Assembly: GCF_902459465.1 (NCBI RefSeq)
Contig: NC_047062.1
Coordinates: forward strand, 1,428,501 to 1,492,500
DNA from: Asterias rubens
Lineage: Eukaryota > Echinodermata > Asteroidea > Forcipulatida > Asteriidae
Length of the DNA stretch: 64,000 nt
Direction: 5' to 3'
Both the position numbers and the translations under genes were made by a program. The notes under the pieces are model-generated. The model did not search any database, was not told the origin of the DNA, and saw nothing but the letters and a program-made list of their open reading frames with translations. Shown piece after piece: positions 1 through 10,384 of this stretch (positions are counted from its first letter, which is position 1; each line of letters begins with the position of its first letter).

Positions 1-29
1 AGCCCTCAGGACTGAAGCTTTTGGGGACA

Positions 30-441
30 TCTGAAAGCACAAAAATTGGCAAAACAAGTGTTTTTTGTTGTTGTCATTCATCATCTCTTGCAACTTCGAT
101 AATCAGTTGAGGCCAAACATTTCCACAGATTTGTTACTTCATGCACATTGCGATACACCGAGTGAAAATACTACGCCCAATTTCATAGAGCTGCTAAAAG
201 CACACACATTGCTTAGCATGAAGTTTCTTCATTGATTATAAAACTTGATTACCAACCTTTGCAAATTTCCACTTGTTGCATTTTGCTTGTTACTGGTATC
301 AGCTGTTGTTTGCTTATCCTGAAAATCACGTGGAAATTTGGTTGGTAATCCTTATCATGCTAAGCGAAATTTTGTGCTTAGCAGCTCTTTGAAATTTGGC
401 CCTGGTCTTTGGCAATTACCAAACGTGTCAGGGGCATTTAA
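30..441 (+). mobile_element. MITE family M1 copy, split by an M2 MITE
   Basis: Positions 30-172 match the right half of the common M1 MITE of this window (a stretch resembling 'gatacaccgagtgaaaatac'). The right terminus resumes at 404-441 ('ggtctttggcaattacc'). The gap at 175-403 is an M2 foldback MITE, so M2 inserted into M1. The left half of M1 lies outside the window or is lost. The splice acceptor of the NXPE exon is only about 48 bases further on. Confidence 0.6.
175..403. mobile_element. M2 foldback MITE
   Basis: The ends are inverted copies: GCCCAATTTCATAGAGCTGC on the left, and a right end reading GCAGCTCTTTGAAATTTGGC. Further in, 'gattaccaacc' on the left answers 'ggttggtaatc' on the right, so the whole unit can fold into one hairpin. 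Other copies or halves occur at 31715-31925, 39965-40165, 57105-57300 and 61420-61655. No coding capacity is seen, so it is non-autonomous. The superfamily is not determined. Confidence 0.7.
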
Positions 442-489
442 AGAAAGGTGCTCATGTCAACATAAACGATTAATTATTTTTCATTTCAG

Positions 490-1265
490 GCGGGAACGAA
501 TCACTCTCAGATCCACTTCCACGTTGTCACCCCGACCAACCTATTCCATCATTTCAGGGTTACTGGTATGGGGACAATTGGCACTCTAGAATATGCGCCG
601 TAGATGACAAGTGGATTGAAGCGCCCAATGTCAGGAAATGTGTCAGCAACAGGAACGTAGTTCTACTCGGGGACTCCACAACTCGGGCGTGGTTCCATAT
701 AATTCACTCAATGCTCGGTGTTAGAGGACAGCGTCAGGCTGACGACGTTTCTTGCTGCTACTTTAACAGGGTTTACAAACCACTGAATGCTACAATGGTT
801 TATAGTATACACCCTCATGTTCTAGCGAGCTACGGCGTCTATCTGAAAGACGTCCGATTCGAAGTAGACGTGCTGGACGGTCTCAGAGACCCAACATGCA
901 ACTACATCGTTGTGGTCAGTCCTTGGGCACATTTCTCACAGTGGACCCGTGAGAGCTACATTGAGAGAACGACACTTTTAAGAGAAGCCATAATTCGTCT
1001 ACGACGTCGGTGTCCAGACGTTCCCATTGTTGTTAAGGGGCCCCATCCCCGTGAGCATAGCACCTACGTGTCTGTTATCTTTGCAAATGATTATCTGTTA
1101 CGGCAGATAGGACTAATTAATCAGGAACTATTCGGTGGCATCGGGGTGTGGTTCTTGCCGGTGTGGGATATGAATATGGCACACCCCCACGACAATGTAG
1201 TTCACATGCCACAATCTATTGTACGTGAAGAAATCAAAATGTTTTTCAGCTTTGTTTGTGCATAA
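490..1265 (+). CDS. NXPE family protein, last exon (C-terminal PC-esterase-like domain), 5' partial
   Basis: The exon opens after the acceptor 'tcatttcag' at 489 with two bases that complete a split codon. It then stays open for about 257 codons to TAA at 1263-1265. It encodes GYWYGDNWHSRICAVDD, then the GDS block VVLLGDSTTRAWFHIIHSML (GDST at 669-680, the presumed nucleophile serine), a central segment ending VVVSPWAHFSQW, and near the end DMNMAHPHDNVVHMP followed by EEIKMFFSFVC. This order is that of the neurexophilin/PC-esterase (NXPE) C-terminal domain, a secreted or Golgi-type GDSL-like fold with a late Asp/His pair. The enzymatic role of animal NXPE proteins is poorly known. Upstream exons, including any signal peptide, lie left of the window. 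NXPE-like genes are often expanded in echinoderms and amphioxus, so the exact paralogue cannot be named. Confidence 0.85.
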
Positions 1266-1294
1266 CGCCAACCACCAATTCTATACCAATAACC

Positions 1295-1412
1295 GGGCGT
1301 CAATTTCGCGAAGAACTTTTTTTGACTGTAGGACTAGTCCTATATTTTTAAGGCTAGTCTTAAGTTAGTACGAGTAAATAAGACTAGTCTTAACTCTTTG
1401 TGAAATCTATAC
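1295..1412. mobile_element. M7-like short TIR element
   Basis: The left end 'gggcgtcaatttcgcgaaga' is answered by 'tctttgtgaaatctataccc' on the right. Inside are repeats of 'taggactagtccta' and 'aagactagtctta'. The same family is seen at 19118-19312, 41463-41612 and, with an intact target duplication, at 53310-53455. Confidence 0.5.
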
Positions 1413-1420
1413 CCTTGTTC

Positions 1421-1426
1421 ATTAAA
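1421..1426 (+). terminator. candidate poly(A) signal of the NXPE gene
   Basis: ATTAAA lies about 156 bases after the NXPE stop codon. AATAAA at 2516-2521 is an alternative. Neither can be confirmed without transcript ends. Confidence 0.3.
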
Positions 1427-1477
1427 ATTATATATTGTGTATGCTTTCTATTAGATTGCATACTATATTATTTCTAG

Positions 1478-1582
1478 GAACACCGCCAATATAGGGCTAG
1501 ATAGCTCAGTTGGTAGAGCGCCGGCACGTTAATCCGGAGGTCGTTGGTTCGAATACCACTCTAGTCAATTCTTTGTTCAACC
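1478..1582 (+). repeat. tRNA-derived SINE, family A (Asn-like head)
   Basis: 1495-1566 folds as a tRNA: acceptor GGCTAGA with TCTAGTC, D-arm GCTC/GAGC, and an anticodon stem around a loop with GTT. Base 33 is C instead of U and the T-stem has mismatches, so it is not a working tRNA gene. The flanks 'ggaacaccgccaatatag' and 'caattctttgttcaaccc' recur around other copies (22819, 34155, 41183, 50597, 51655, 52000). This shows a dispersed SINE with pol III A and B boxes. Confidence 0.7.
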
Positions 1583-2589
1583 CCCAAAATCATTATATTA
1601 TGTCTTGTAATGAATCTGTGGCCCCCCCCCCCCCCGAAAAAAAGGTGCCTATATGCGACCCGTATTAGGCCAACGATGTCAATTTTAGACTTGTGAGGTA
1701 AAACCCTAAAAGGGAAAACCTTTTAGCCCATCTTGTGTGGCTGGCTCTCTTTTAATGTTAAAAGAGAGTTATAACAGCCAAACGGCGGGCAAGGAAAACA
1801 TACGCATTAAGAAGGACTGACAATATTTCTTTTCTAATGTTGTTAATTTTGAACTTTTGATGTTAACGATCAACTCATTTGTTCACTGATTATTACAAGC
1901 TTAACCTGATGGTGACAATTATTATATATTTTTGATTTTCACTTATTGATGTGAGCTTTGTTTAATTGTTTTAGTTATTAAAACTTCGCCTTTTGGGCCA
2001 CCAAGCATGTACTTAATTGCTTGAGGTATGAATATATACCTTTTGTTAACCCTGGTTTTAAATTAAGGTGAGGGTTCACAGCCTGGTATGGCTTCCCACC
2101 AAGAAGAGGGGAAAACTTTGATTTCAAGCCTATAGCTCAATTGTGTTATACTCGGTTTGATAGGGCGGTCTTCTGCTGATCTCCAGCTTGTTTTCCGGCT
2201 ATCAATATTCTTTTCGTTGTAAACTAAACTGATGGGAGACAACCATGCAATAATTTTTTTAAGAAATGGTTTTGATATTGGAAGTGAAATAACTCTCGAT
2301 ATGTATGCATGTCTTCAGAAGATTGCTGGACCACTACTAATGCAACATTTGGCGGAAAATCTCAAAGTGGTGATTTTGTTAAATTGCGGCGAATTCAAAA
2401 AGCCTAGGGCCTTTACTACATTCTCTGAAATGAAGAGAATGATTGAGTTTTCTGCTTTTACAGCTGTGTAGTGTGTGAAAGAAAGTGTGTGCACTCTGTT
2501 GTTTTTTCATGGTTAAATAAATGGTTCGACGTGATGAAGTTAGAACTATATATGGATTTAATTATAACTAAATATAGACACTTTGTGTC

Positions 2590-3460
2590 ACCCTGTCGGT
2601 GTCCTTAAATTTAGAACAAGATGAAATCATTCGCATCAATAACACTCAATTAGAAAATGTGCAATACGTTAAAGTATTGGGTGTGATTGATCAAGTCAAT
2701 TGAAAGTGGAATAGACATGTCAATGAGATAAATCAACAAATGTTACAAAAGTTGTATATATGTTCACACTTAAATAAATAACTATCCGTAATTATTTTCG
2801 AACTCCGAAATTTCTTAATTTCGCTGCTATTTTCACGGACTTTCCGTAAATGCAAATATAAATTATGCTAATTAGTGTAGTTACAATCAACCACATTTGC
2901 CGAAACACCTACATAATAAAGTACAAGTAAGTAGACCTACATACTATATTTGAGCCACAACCGTGTAAACACATGCAAACTTTATACTTTAAGGAATGAA
3001 ACAACCTTTCTGGTAGTTTTGCTGTCAGTCAATAAAATAAATTCCGTATTCCTGCAGGAATATTTCACTTTACGGAGTCCGTAAACTTACGTTTGCGTTG
3101 ATTACGTTTTCATAGTCGTCTACCTGTACGAATGATCTTTTGACAACACATCAGGGTTATTTTAGACCCTTTTTTTTTTAGACTATCGTGTTACTTTGTT
3201 CAATGGTAATCTTACTATTTGCATGTGACCAATAATGGAACGTGTTCAAAACAGGGTGTGTCGTATAGTTTTTGGTAAGAACTATTCTAGTTAGTAAGCA
3301 GATGCGTTAATTGTGTGTGCAAACTTGAAACCCTTGAACATCGTAGAGACAAACTGTGTGGCGATTTTGCTCTGTCAATTGAATCGCATCACATAAGTAG
3401 AGTTGGCTACCTTCCCAAATAAGGAGGAACACGTTGCCTTGGATCGGACGAGTTAGTATA
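2590..3460 (+). pseudogene. decayed non-LTR retrotransposon, reverse transcriptase C-terminal remnants
   Basis: Around 2630-2765 a broken frame reads like the C-terminal part of LINE ORF2 proteins (NTQLENVQYVKVLGV, later KWNRHVNEINQQM). Around 3235-3450 another reads ERVQNRVCRIVFGKNYS and LETLEHRRDKLC, also typical of the end of these proteins. Stops and frame changes separate the pieces. The stretch 2790-3110 between them contains short TTCCGTAAA/TTTACGGA inverted motifs and may be a later insertion. Clade uncertain. Confidence 0.45.
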
Positions 3461-3823
3461 ATAAAAGCGTTTATAGCCGCTTTTTATGAAATGCATATGG
3501 TTGGAAAGATGTTTTAAAAGTAAAATACAATGATCCACACAAATTTGCCTCTAAATTGCGTGGTTTTCCTTTTACTGTGCGAACTAACACGGGCGGTCAT
3601 TTATGGGATTCAAAAAATTGACTCCCATAAACAAAATGGCCGACCGTGTTAGTTGACGAAGTAAAAGGACAACCGTGCAATCGAGGCATGTTTGGTGTAG
3701 ATCATTGTATTCTACTTTTACAACATCTTTCTACACATATGCATTTTATAACAAACGGTTACAAACGCTTTTCAAAGACCAACTCGACCGATCCCAGGCA
3801 ACGTGTTTCTTTATTAAGCCACA
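3411..3823. repeat. large imperfect inverted duplication
   Basis: The left arm (about 3411-3612) read in reverse complement matches the right arm (about 3624-3823), with a centre near 3618. Paired landmarks include GCAACGTGTT, 'gatcattgtatt', 'aacatctttc', 'catatgcatt', and CCGTGTTAGTT at the inner ends. By eye the arms differ at roughly a fifth of positions. The left arm overlaps the end of the reverse transcriptase remnant, so this looks like an old head-to-head copy of the same LINE 3' region. Confidence 0.65.
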
Positions 3824-3959
3824 CGTACGGGATAGCCACAACATGGAGTAGAAATCCTCCATGGCCACACCAGGCGTTAGTTCATTATTTAACAGATACA
3901 GAAATGTAGAACAGTTCGGTACAAGCAAAGTGCAATTCCTCAAATCGCCAGTCTTTTAA

Positions 3960-4185
3960 ATGCCTTTTAACATAATAATATGTGTGTAAAAAAAGATTGT
4001 GCCTTCTTGGTTTTTACCAATGTATTTTTGACAATGCATACAGTACATATTTTTTGTTAATTTCTCCGTATTGTTAGTTGATGCATTTTTTAACACTTGA
4101 TGTTGGCATGTGCAATTCGGTTTTTAACTGCAATACATGTGTTAATAAACCATTTTCAATTGAATTGAATTGAATTCGAATGAAT
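3960..4185 (+). mobile_element. LINE 3' end with TTGAA-repeat tail
   Basis: An AT-rich non-coding stretch ends in 'aataaaccattttcaattg' followed by a short run of 'aattg' units. This is the usual look of a retroposed LINE 3' end. It probably belongs to the same decayed element as the remnants at 2590-3823. Confidence 0.35.
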
Positions 4186-5624
4186 GTACAATGTATAGGC
4201 CTACTTGCATGTAAAGTTGGTGTAAAATATGACTGCGTATCTCTATGTGAAATGAATGTAGGTGAAAGGTGAATATACACGACGATTGGAGGCCAGTCTC
4301 TGGCGTTATTCACGAGCCTCGAAAGGTGACGTCAATTAATGTTCAGGCTAGGCCAGTGTGAGTGCACTCCTACTTAATAAACTCCCATAGTATACAATGC
4401 AAAAACCAAATACACACAGAGAGCAACATACGAAAAATACAACAACAAAAAAAGAAGCCTCGCAGCTTTTCACAGTAATGGGGAAATTATTTATTGACTA
4501 TGAACTTTAATCCTCAGCTCAGTTTAATATGGGCCCATCCAGTCCCTGGGCCCATCGAGTTTAATATCCCCCTCCAAGCCAAAACAACCCTTGCACCGTG
4601 TAGTAAGTTCCCGAACGTCCGAGCACCAATCTTTAAAAAAATTCCGTTCACCTCTCAGCAAAAAGGACCATTTTCTTTCGGGGCCAAATGTCATCCAAAA
4701 TACATCAAGTAGGAAGTCTACAACCCCCATGCCAGGTGACAATATTTGCCACATTGTTGTTTATACTGAAACCCTTTTTGGCTGCTCTTAAACCTGTTGA
4801 ATATAGATTAGTTTTAGAGCCTATATACAATTAATGTATATAATGAGCTCGCACTCTGTTTTCTCATCATTTGGTGGGGTGCACCCTATACCTCTGTGTG
4901 AAAGATGGACTAAATGGGGAGCAGTTGGGGGGATTGGAGGGGGGGGGGGTCAAACATCATTTCACGGCAGTGTACCTCTCTACTGAAATATTCATCTGGC
5001 AAATAATGGTAATCTGTAGGATTATTATTCGATGACTACGATTTATGAACTTTGCTTTTTGAAGGGTGGCTGCAGTGTTTTTTTTTAATAATTTATACGA
5101 TTAAACATGAATTTTTAAACCTGAATTTTTTTGTACTATTTTTTATTAAATGCGCAAGTATTTTAAAAATAATTTTCAAGAGATTAGGGGAACCCACCCC
5201 GCCCCTAAAAGGGAGCATGGACGTGCCGTCGGGCCCCCTGGCTGTGTGCATATAGAGACGTGTGCACTGTGTGGCCTGGTACCTAGGCGCGTGTAGTTAG
5301 GGACCACACACTTTTTGCCGACGATATGTTTGAATTCCCGACGTGACGACGATGGTGGGGGGCGGTAACAATCCAAAAAAGGGGGGCCATGACTTATTCG
5401 CTAATTACGCAAGTGAGATATGTCGGGGAAAAAACAAAACACATGTTATTGATGTTCAATACATATATCAGAAATAAATGACAGTAAAATTAACTGTTTT
5501 ATTTTAATTCACTGCAGCATCCCTTTAAGGAATGATGAAGTGAGGTTGACGTCAATCAGATTTGGGGGTAAGCATGGTTACACAATTTGTTTTTCTTCTT
5601 TTTGACACGCTCAATTTGGCCTAG
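4186..5624. other. gene-free stretch, nothing recognised
   Basis: No exon-like open frame with conserved protein sense, no tandem array and no clear terminal repeats were seen. There are a few homopolymers (G10 near 4940, T runs near 5080) and a small GGGCCCA inverted motif near 4531-4556. Confidence 0.5.
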
Positions 5625-5968
5625 TTGATTAACCTTATTGGTAAATACTCAAGACAATTGTTAAAAATGTTGTAACGAGATGGAGAGCCGTGGATGGTAT
5701 AAAACACAGTGAGACACGGCTCCCTCTGAAGTAACGTCGTTATTTTAGAAAGAGGTGATATCTCACTAGTAAAAGACTTCAGCCGGAGCCTTTTATTATA
5801 CGCTGAAAGCACCAACACAAAAATAATACAGCAATTTTTTTTTTTCGTTCATTATTCTTTTTGCAAATTCGATGGCAAATTGAGCCCAAAATTGCACAGT
5901 TTTTTTTTGTATGCATATGTTGGGACACACCAAGTCGTAATACTCGGTGGTCTTTGAAAATAATACCA
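5625..5968 (+). mobile_element. degraded M1 MITE copy
   Basis: It follows the M1 consensus in order: 'attggtaaatactcaa', 'ggagagccgtggatggtat', 'cggctccctctgaagtaac', later 'aaattgagcccaaaatt', 'gcatatgttgggacacacca' and 'tggtctttgaaaataat'. The terminal TTAAAGGCAGTGG motif is lost on both sides, so this is an old copy. Confidence 0.6.
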
Positions 5969-6024
5969 ACCGAGCCCAGTGGCTTTTATTTATTTGTGTA
6001 CAAGTCGACTAATCTGTGTTTAAC

Positions 6025-6690
6025 CATGGAGGACGGAAGAGAAGGAGCTCCAACCATGGAGCAATAAACTAGTTTATTGCTCCATGCTCCAACGAAGGGA
6101 CTTCAAAAGTCGAACCCGTGGTACCGCAACCGTTTAACGATACCTCGTAATCACCCACATACCTTACACAGACAATGGGCGACCTGACGTATGTGAGTTT
6201 GCGCGTGCGCACTTGGTTCTTCACTCAACTATGGTGTCGTATGTCGTATGGATATAATACAGAAAAACAACTTTTTTGAGACCTGATAAAATTTGTGTAC
6301 AGTTGTGCTCACCAAATCGAAAAACACAATTGAATACCAACCACCCTCGTGTGCTAATACCCAAATTTTGAACCACCGCTAGTGACCGGAAAGTCACAAA
6401 AAATGTAAAAATATGCCATGATGTTTCCATGAAACACCACAAACGGTAAATGAAAACGTGTATATTCACAATTCTTGTCTCCAATGATTCAACTTTACAC
6501 GCAGGCAAGGGCGCAGACTGGCGGTACCGCACGTTCTGTACACAGAGATTTAATCCTACTCGTTAATCGGCCGTCCAGCTGGAGGTCTCCCATCTTTTTC
6601 CACTGGCCAGACAGGGGCATTGTCAGAGTTTTCTTTTGTTACTCTGCGGTTTTGCGGGTCGTTCGACCTCCTTCTCTTCCTTCCTCCATG
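6025..6690. mobile_element. M6 TIR element, copy 1 (non-autonomous DNA transposon)
   Basis: It begins CATGGAGGACGGAAGAG and ends with the reverse complement CTCTTCCTTCCTCCATG. It is flanked by GTTTAAC on both sides (6018-6024 and 6691-6697), a 7-bp target-site duplication. The body matches 52341-52957 in opposite orientation, including 'cttttttgagacctgata', 'tgtgctaatacccaaatttt' and 'gacctccagctggacgg' read on the opposite strand. No transposase frame is present. This copy carries an extra 32-bp palindrome just inside its left end. Confidence 0.8.
6055..6086. repeat. perfect 32-bp palindrome
   Basis: CATGGAGCAATAAACT is followed directly by its exact reverse complement. It sits inside the left TIR of the M6 element and is absent from the second M6 copy at 52341. 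Confidence 0.9.
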
Positions 6691-7007
6691 GTTTAACCGT
6701 GCTTACCCATTGAATTGTCAATCTCCATTTAAGCCTTAATTGCTTTAAACGGTCTAGCTCGTCAATCGTAGTCACCAAGTAATAAACGTACATGTACAAA
6801 CTACTTACCATAATTTTACTGATAACGATGCAGGTGGTTTGCGAGCACACTGCCTGACAATATTATGCTCATGTTTGTGGCTAAAAACAACTGAACAAAG
6901 AATGTAAGCTTTTACAACCTTTTCCACTCTATTCAAAACAATTTAAAGAAAAACAATTTTTGGAGTTTCAAGAAAGATTGTTCATTTGTTACTAAAGTTA
7001 AAGTGTT

Positions 7008-7445
7008 GGGCTACATTTAGGTACAAGTTTGGGGCTACATTTAGGTACAAATTTTGGGCTACATTTAGGTACAAGTTTGGGGCTACATTTAGGTACAAAT
7101 TTTGGGCTACATTTAGGTACAAGTTTGGGGCTACATTTAGGTACAAATTTTGGGCTACATTTAGGTACAAATTTTGGGCTACATTTAGGTACAAGTTTGG
7201 GGCTACATCAAGGTACAAGTTCGGGGCTACATTTAGGTAGGCCCAATACGATTGGGGCTACATTTAGAAACACGTTGTTTGGGGCTACATTTAGGCAGGT
7301 CCTACACGATTTGGGCTACATTTAAGTGCACGTTTGGGGCTTAGGTAGGCCCATAGAGTAAGGACTCTTTGTTAGGCCCTACACGATTGGGGCTACATTT
7401 AGGTACCAGTTTAGGGCTACATTTAGGGTACACGTTTGGGGCTGT
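7008..7445. repeat. 24-bp minisatellite
   Basis: The unit contains GGCTACATTTAGGTACAA plus a variable 'gtttgg' or 'attttg'. About nine units run regularly to 7225, followed by degenerate units with spacers to about 7445. Two unit types (AAGTTTGG and AAATTTTG) mostly alternate, so a 48-bp higher-order unit is visible. Open frames across it are translation of the repeat, not genes. Confidence 0.9.
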
Positions 7446-9029
7446 GTTTAGGTCTGGCGACAATTAAGAGCTACGGTTACATTTAGGATTCTACCAACTT
7501 CTTTGTCATTATTATTTAAAGGTTGACGGTGTCTCAAGAGGCAGCGGATAACGGCAGTTGTCGATAAAGGAACGCGCGGTCTGCTGTACTTTTTTTCCGC
7601 GATCAAAGTTCAAAAACACAAGGTACAAATGATGGAAAGTATTTTTCAACGATTATTAAATAATAAGTTCACGATCCCGTAATCCAAAATGAAACAGCAT
7701 TAAGGTACTCATCTTTCTCAAAAGGGTCTTTTTGTAGATACATCATTTCGCCAACAGAGCTAGGGCCGAGTGATCGTGTTCTTGTGGTAAATGCTGATGA
7801 AATACTGGGATAACTGGCGTTGTAGTGTAGAGGTGAAGCTTTTGTTTCTCCTTCTGTGGGTGTTTATCTGATAGCCACCATGCAGTTTTCTACGGCCTTT
7901 GTATGTTTGTCAGCCACTCGGTTTGCCATGTCAAAGCCAAAGACAAAGTAGGGAAGTTTCCTTTGTATTCAGGATTGCAATTTAATTTCAGGTACCGGTT
8001 TTGGCAGTCCTTGTGACCAATTGGTAGGCCCACGGTATTTTTCATCTGTGGTGTGTGGCAAAATGCTTTATCTTAAACTGTGAATTTTATACATTGACTC
8101 CCGCATAGGGGCCTACTATAGAGATGTCAGCTCAAGCTGCCTCTGATCTGCATATATCATAATTTATTATCTTGTTTTTGAAGCAGAAAAAAAGATAGAA
8201 ACAGACTTCCAAAAACGAGACTTGCCATATGTATACATGTACTTCCAAAAAGCACGTCTTAATGAATGATAATTCTTTCAAAGACAAACAAACTTCTTAA
8301 TAAAAACCAAGATACAAACATTTATTCTGTACATGAACCTTAGCGGATATTCATAGATCTTTTAACAGTGGCAAACTTCAGGACCTTTATGCATTTTTAA
8401 TTGAAGAATATTTGTTTACCATTACAAGTGTTTACAGGTTTGCTTTACTTTGCTTCCCTAAAAACACAGCCTTGGTAAATTGGGCAGTCTCATGAAGTGC
8501 GCCCTTGGAGCTCAAAAGAGGGTTGCTCATTTGCCCAGTCCATGCACCACGCTTACAGAGCTGTGTGATTCCATTGTGGTTTACATCTAAGACGGCTACC
8601 TGATGACGTCAATGTTCAGTGCCAAGGTGCAGGTGTTATCATAAGAGGGTATTATCACTCAAGATATGATATTGACTTTGAGATGTACGAGGCAACACAA
8701 ATCAGCGAAAATATGGAGGTAGAATAAGGGTAGTTCAACCTCCATGATGATTTACTTTTCCTAGTACAGAATTTTGAAAAAGTTGAAATAGTTGGGCGAT
8801 TTGGGTTCAAACACTAAAAAACAGGCACTGAAATATTGAAAAGGTCCTTTTCATTGACCTGGTAAATTCATTTACATAAAAAATATAGGTAATGTTTACC
8901 AGTAAAAAAAAATATTGTACTTACAAATGGCTTTATGCTTATTTTTGTCAAGCTAGGACATTTGGTAAGCAATATTTTCAGTTAGGTAAATGTTATAATA
9001 GAAGGCCCAGGTCATGTCATCTTTATAGG
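7446..9029. other. gene-free stretch
   Basis: No exon or clear transposon end is seen. The part around 8636-8715 ('tattatcactcaaga', 'attgactttgagatgtac', 'aacacaaatcagc') has a diverged relative at about 16765-16845, so it holds a low-copy dispersed repeat. Confidence 0.4.
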
Positions 9030-9300
9030 AATTTGTGGTAAAGTGCACGGGATGCAAGCTCTTGTGTTCTGATAGAGATGTGTGGGTTCAGGTCCCAGTC
9101 TTGGCACTTTTGTTATTTGTTTGTCCTTTGTCCTGTTTGAAATCGCAGGTTTTTATACACATAAAAGAACCCATTGCACTTATCGCAAAGAGAAGAGGTT
9201 TACCCCTGTGTTTCTGGCATGGTCTTGCAGCAATATGCGCAATCTCGCCTTGTATCCGTTTCAAGGTGTTGTATGTTTGCAGTATCTCAAGAATCATTCT
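9030..9300 (+). repeat. SINE family B copy (Leu/Ser-tRNA-like head, diverged)
   Basis: A pol III B-box-like 'gtgtgggttcaggtcccag' is followed by 'ttggcacttttgtt', 'agaacccattgcacttatcg', 'agagaagaggtttacccctg' and 'tttctggcatgg'. The same order is seen at 22140-22400, 32285-32695 and 53255-53790. The tRNA-like head is badly decayed here. Confidence 0.55.
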
Positions 9301-10205
9301 TTAATCTCCACCAGATTTGATAATTCGGCACCGAAAGTGTCACTTTTACAGACATGAGGCATAATAAATGTACACTTTTTGTTATTTTAATTAGATAAAA
9401 GTTTCCATTTAAGTTGTTTCGCCTATACATGTATAGACCATAGATTGTGTGTCATGACATGTTTACAACAGTGTAACAAAGTAATAACTTCCTGCAGGCA
9501 CAAGTTGTAAACAGCTTAAGGAAGAAAGCGTACAATCATACTTTTGTGCACCATACTTTTGTTCTGTCACCTCTGTGGAAAGTTGGTCACAACTCAAAGT
9601 TCGTTCAGCTGTTATTTTTACAATTCTTGATTTTATGTGGATTTACAATAAAAAAAGAAGTATGAACAGTGTAGCATTTCGCCTAGCAGAAATACTCTGG
9701 AATGTACAAGGTAACTTTTTGGGTCAACAAGGCAACTTGATCTATATTGGGACAGGCCTGATACTTCACAGAGGCAACACAGGCGTTTGCCTCCATGCCC
9801 CCAGGTCATTGCCTAGGTGCCCTTATAATTGCTCCGATAGGAGAAAATGCCTTGGTGCCCTAGCCCGTTTCAAATCGAAGCATACTGTCCTGCTGGGAAC
9901 ATCGCAATGGAGATGGGGGTTCCATGATGTTCACGGGAGAAACATTCCTTTTTACCAAACCGGATGTTGAACACCTCTCAACTGTACGTTTAGGAAGCCA
10001 CTCCAGGCATTTAAATGCAGTAAAGATTTCTGAAGATTCTGACGGTTCTATCGGTATGTCCAAATAAGAAAGAGATCCTAAGGTGATACTGTCTTATCCA
10101 CAAAATTACAACAGTATCGACTTAGACTCGCAGGGCACTCTTACAGAAACACCAAAGAAGCTGTCTCTCAGCTTATCACCTGTTCACCAAATAATGGAAG
10201 GAGGT

Positions 10206-10206
<1 letters not shown>

Positions 10207-10269
<63 letters not shown>
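10207..10269. repeat. (GA)n microsatellite in the CRNKL1 3' flank
   Basis: About 31 GA units lie 116 bases past the CRNKL1 stop codon. On the transcript strand this is a (CU)n tract, probably within the 3' UTR. Confidence 0.9.
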
Positions 10270-10272
<3 letters not shown>

Positions 10273-10384
10273 TACTGTCCTTGATTCTCTCAGAATCTTC
10301 CTAGCAGAAGTCTCACTGCACATTCCTGATAGTTCCTCTGTTGCGAGATGATCTTTTGAGATTCTGAAAATCAGGCACTGTGGA

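Noticed and set aside
1495..1566. A functional tRNA-Asn(GTT) gene
   Set aside because: It folds as a tRNA, but position 33 is C, the T-stem has mismatches, and the same unit with identical flanks recurs many times. It is the head of a SINE.
2232..2471. A 79-codon open frame as a gene
   Set aside because: No recognisable domain or neighbouring exon. It lies just before LINE remnants and could be a decayed part of the same element, but nothing in it proves this.
6982..7325. Repetitive protein genes (YRFKFGATF-like or GLHLGTN-like repeats)
   Set aside because: They are translations of the 24-bp minisatellite, open in several frames because the unit length is a multiple of three.
9575..9970. 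A 131-codon plus-strand open frame downstream of CRNKL1
   Set aside because: No family resemblance and biased, unstructured composition. It is antisense to the probable CRNKL1 3' UTR.
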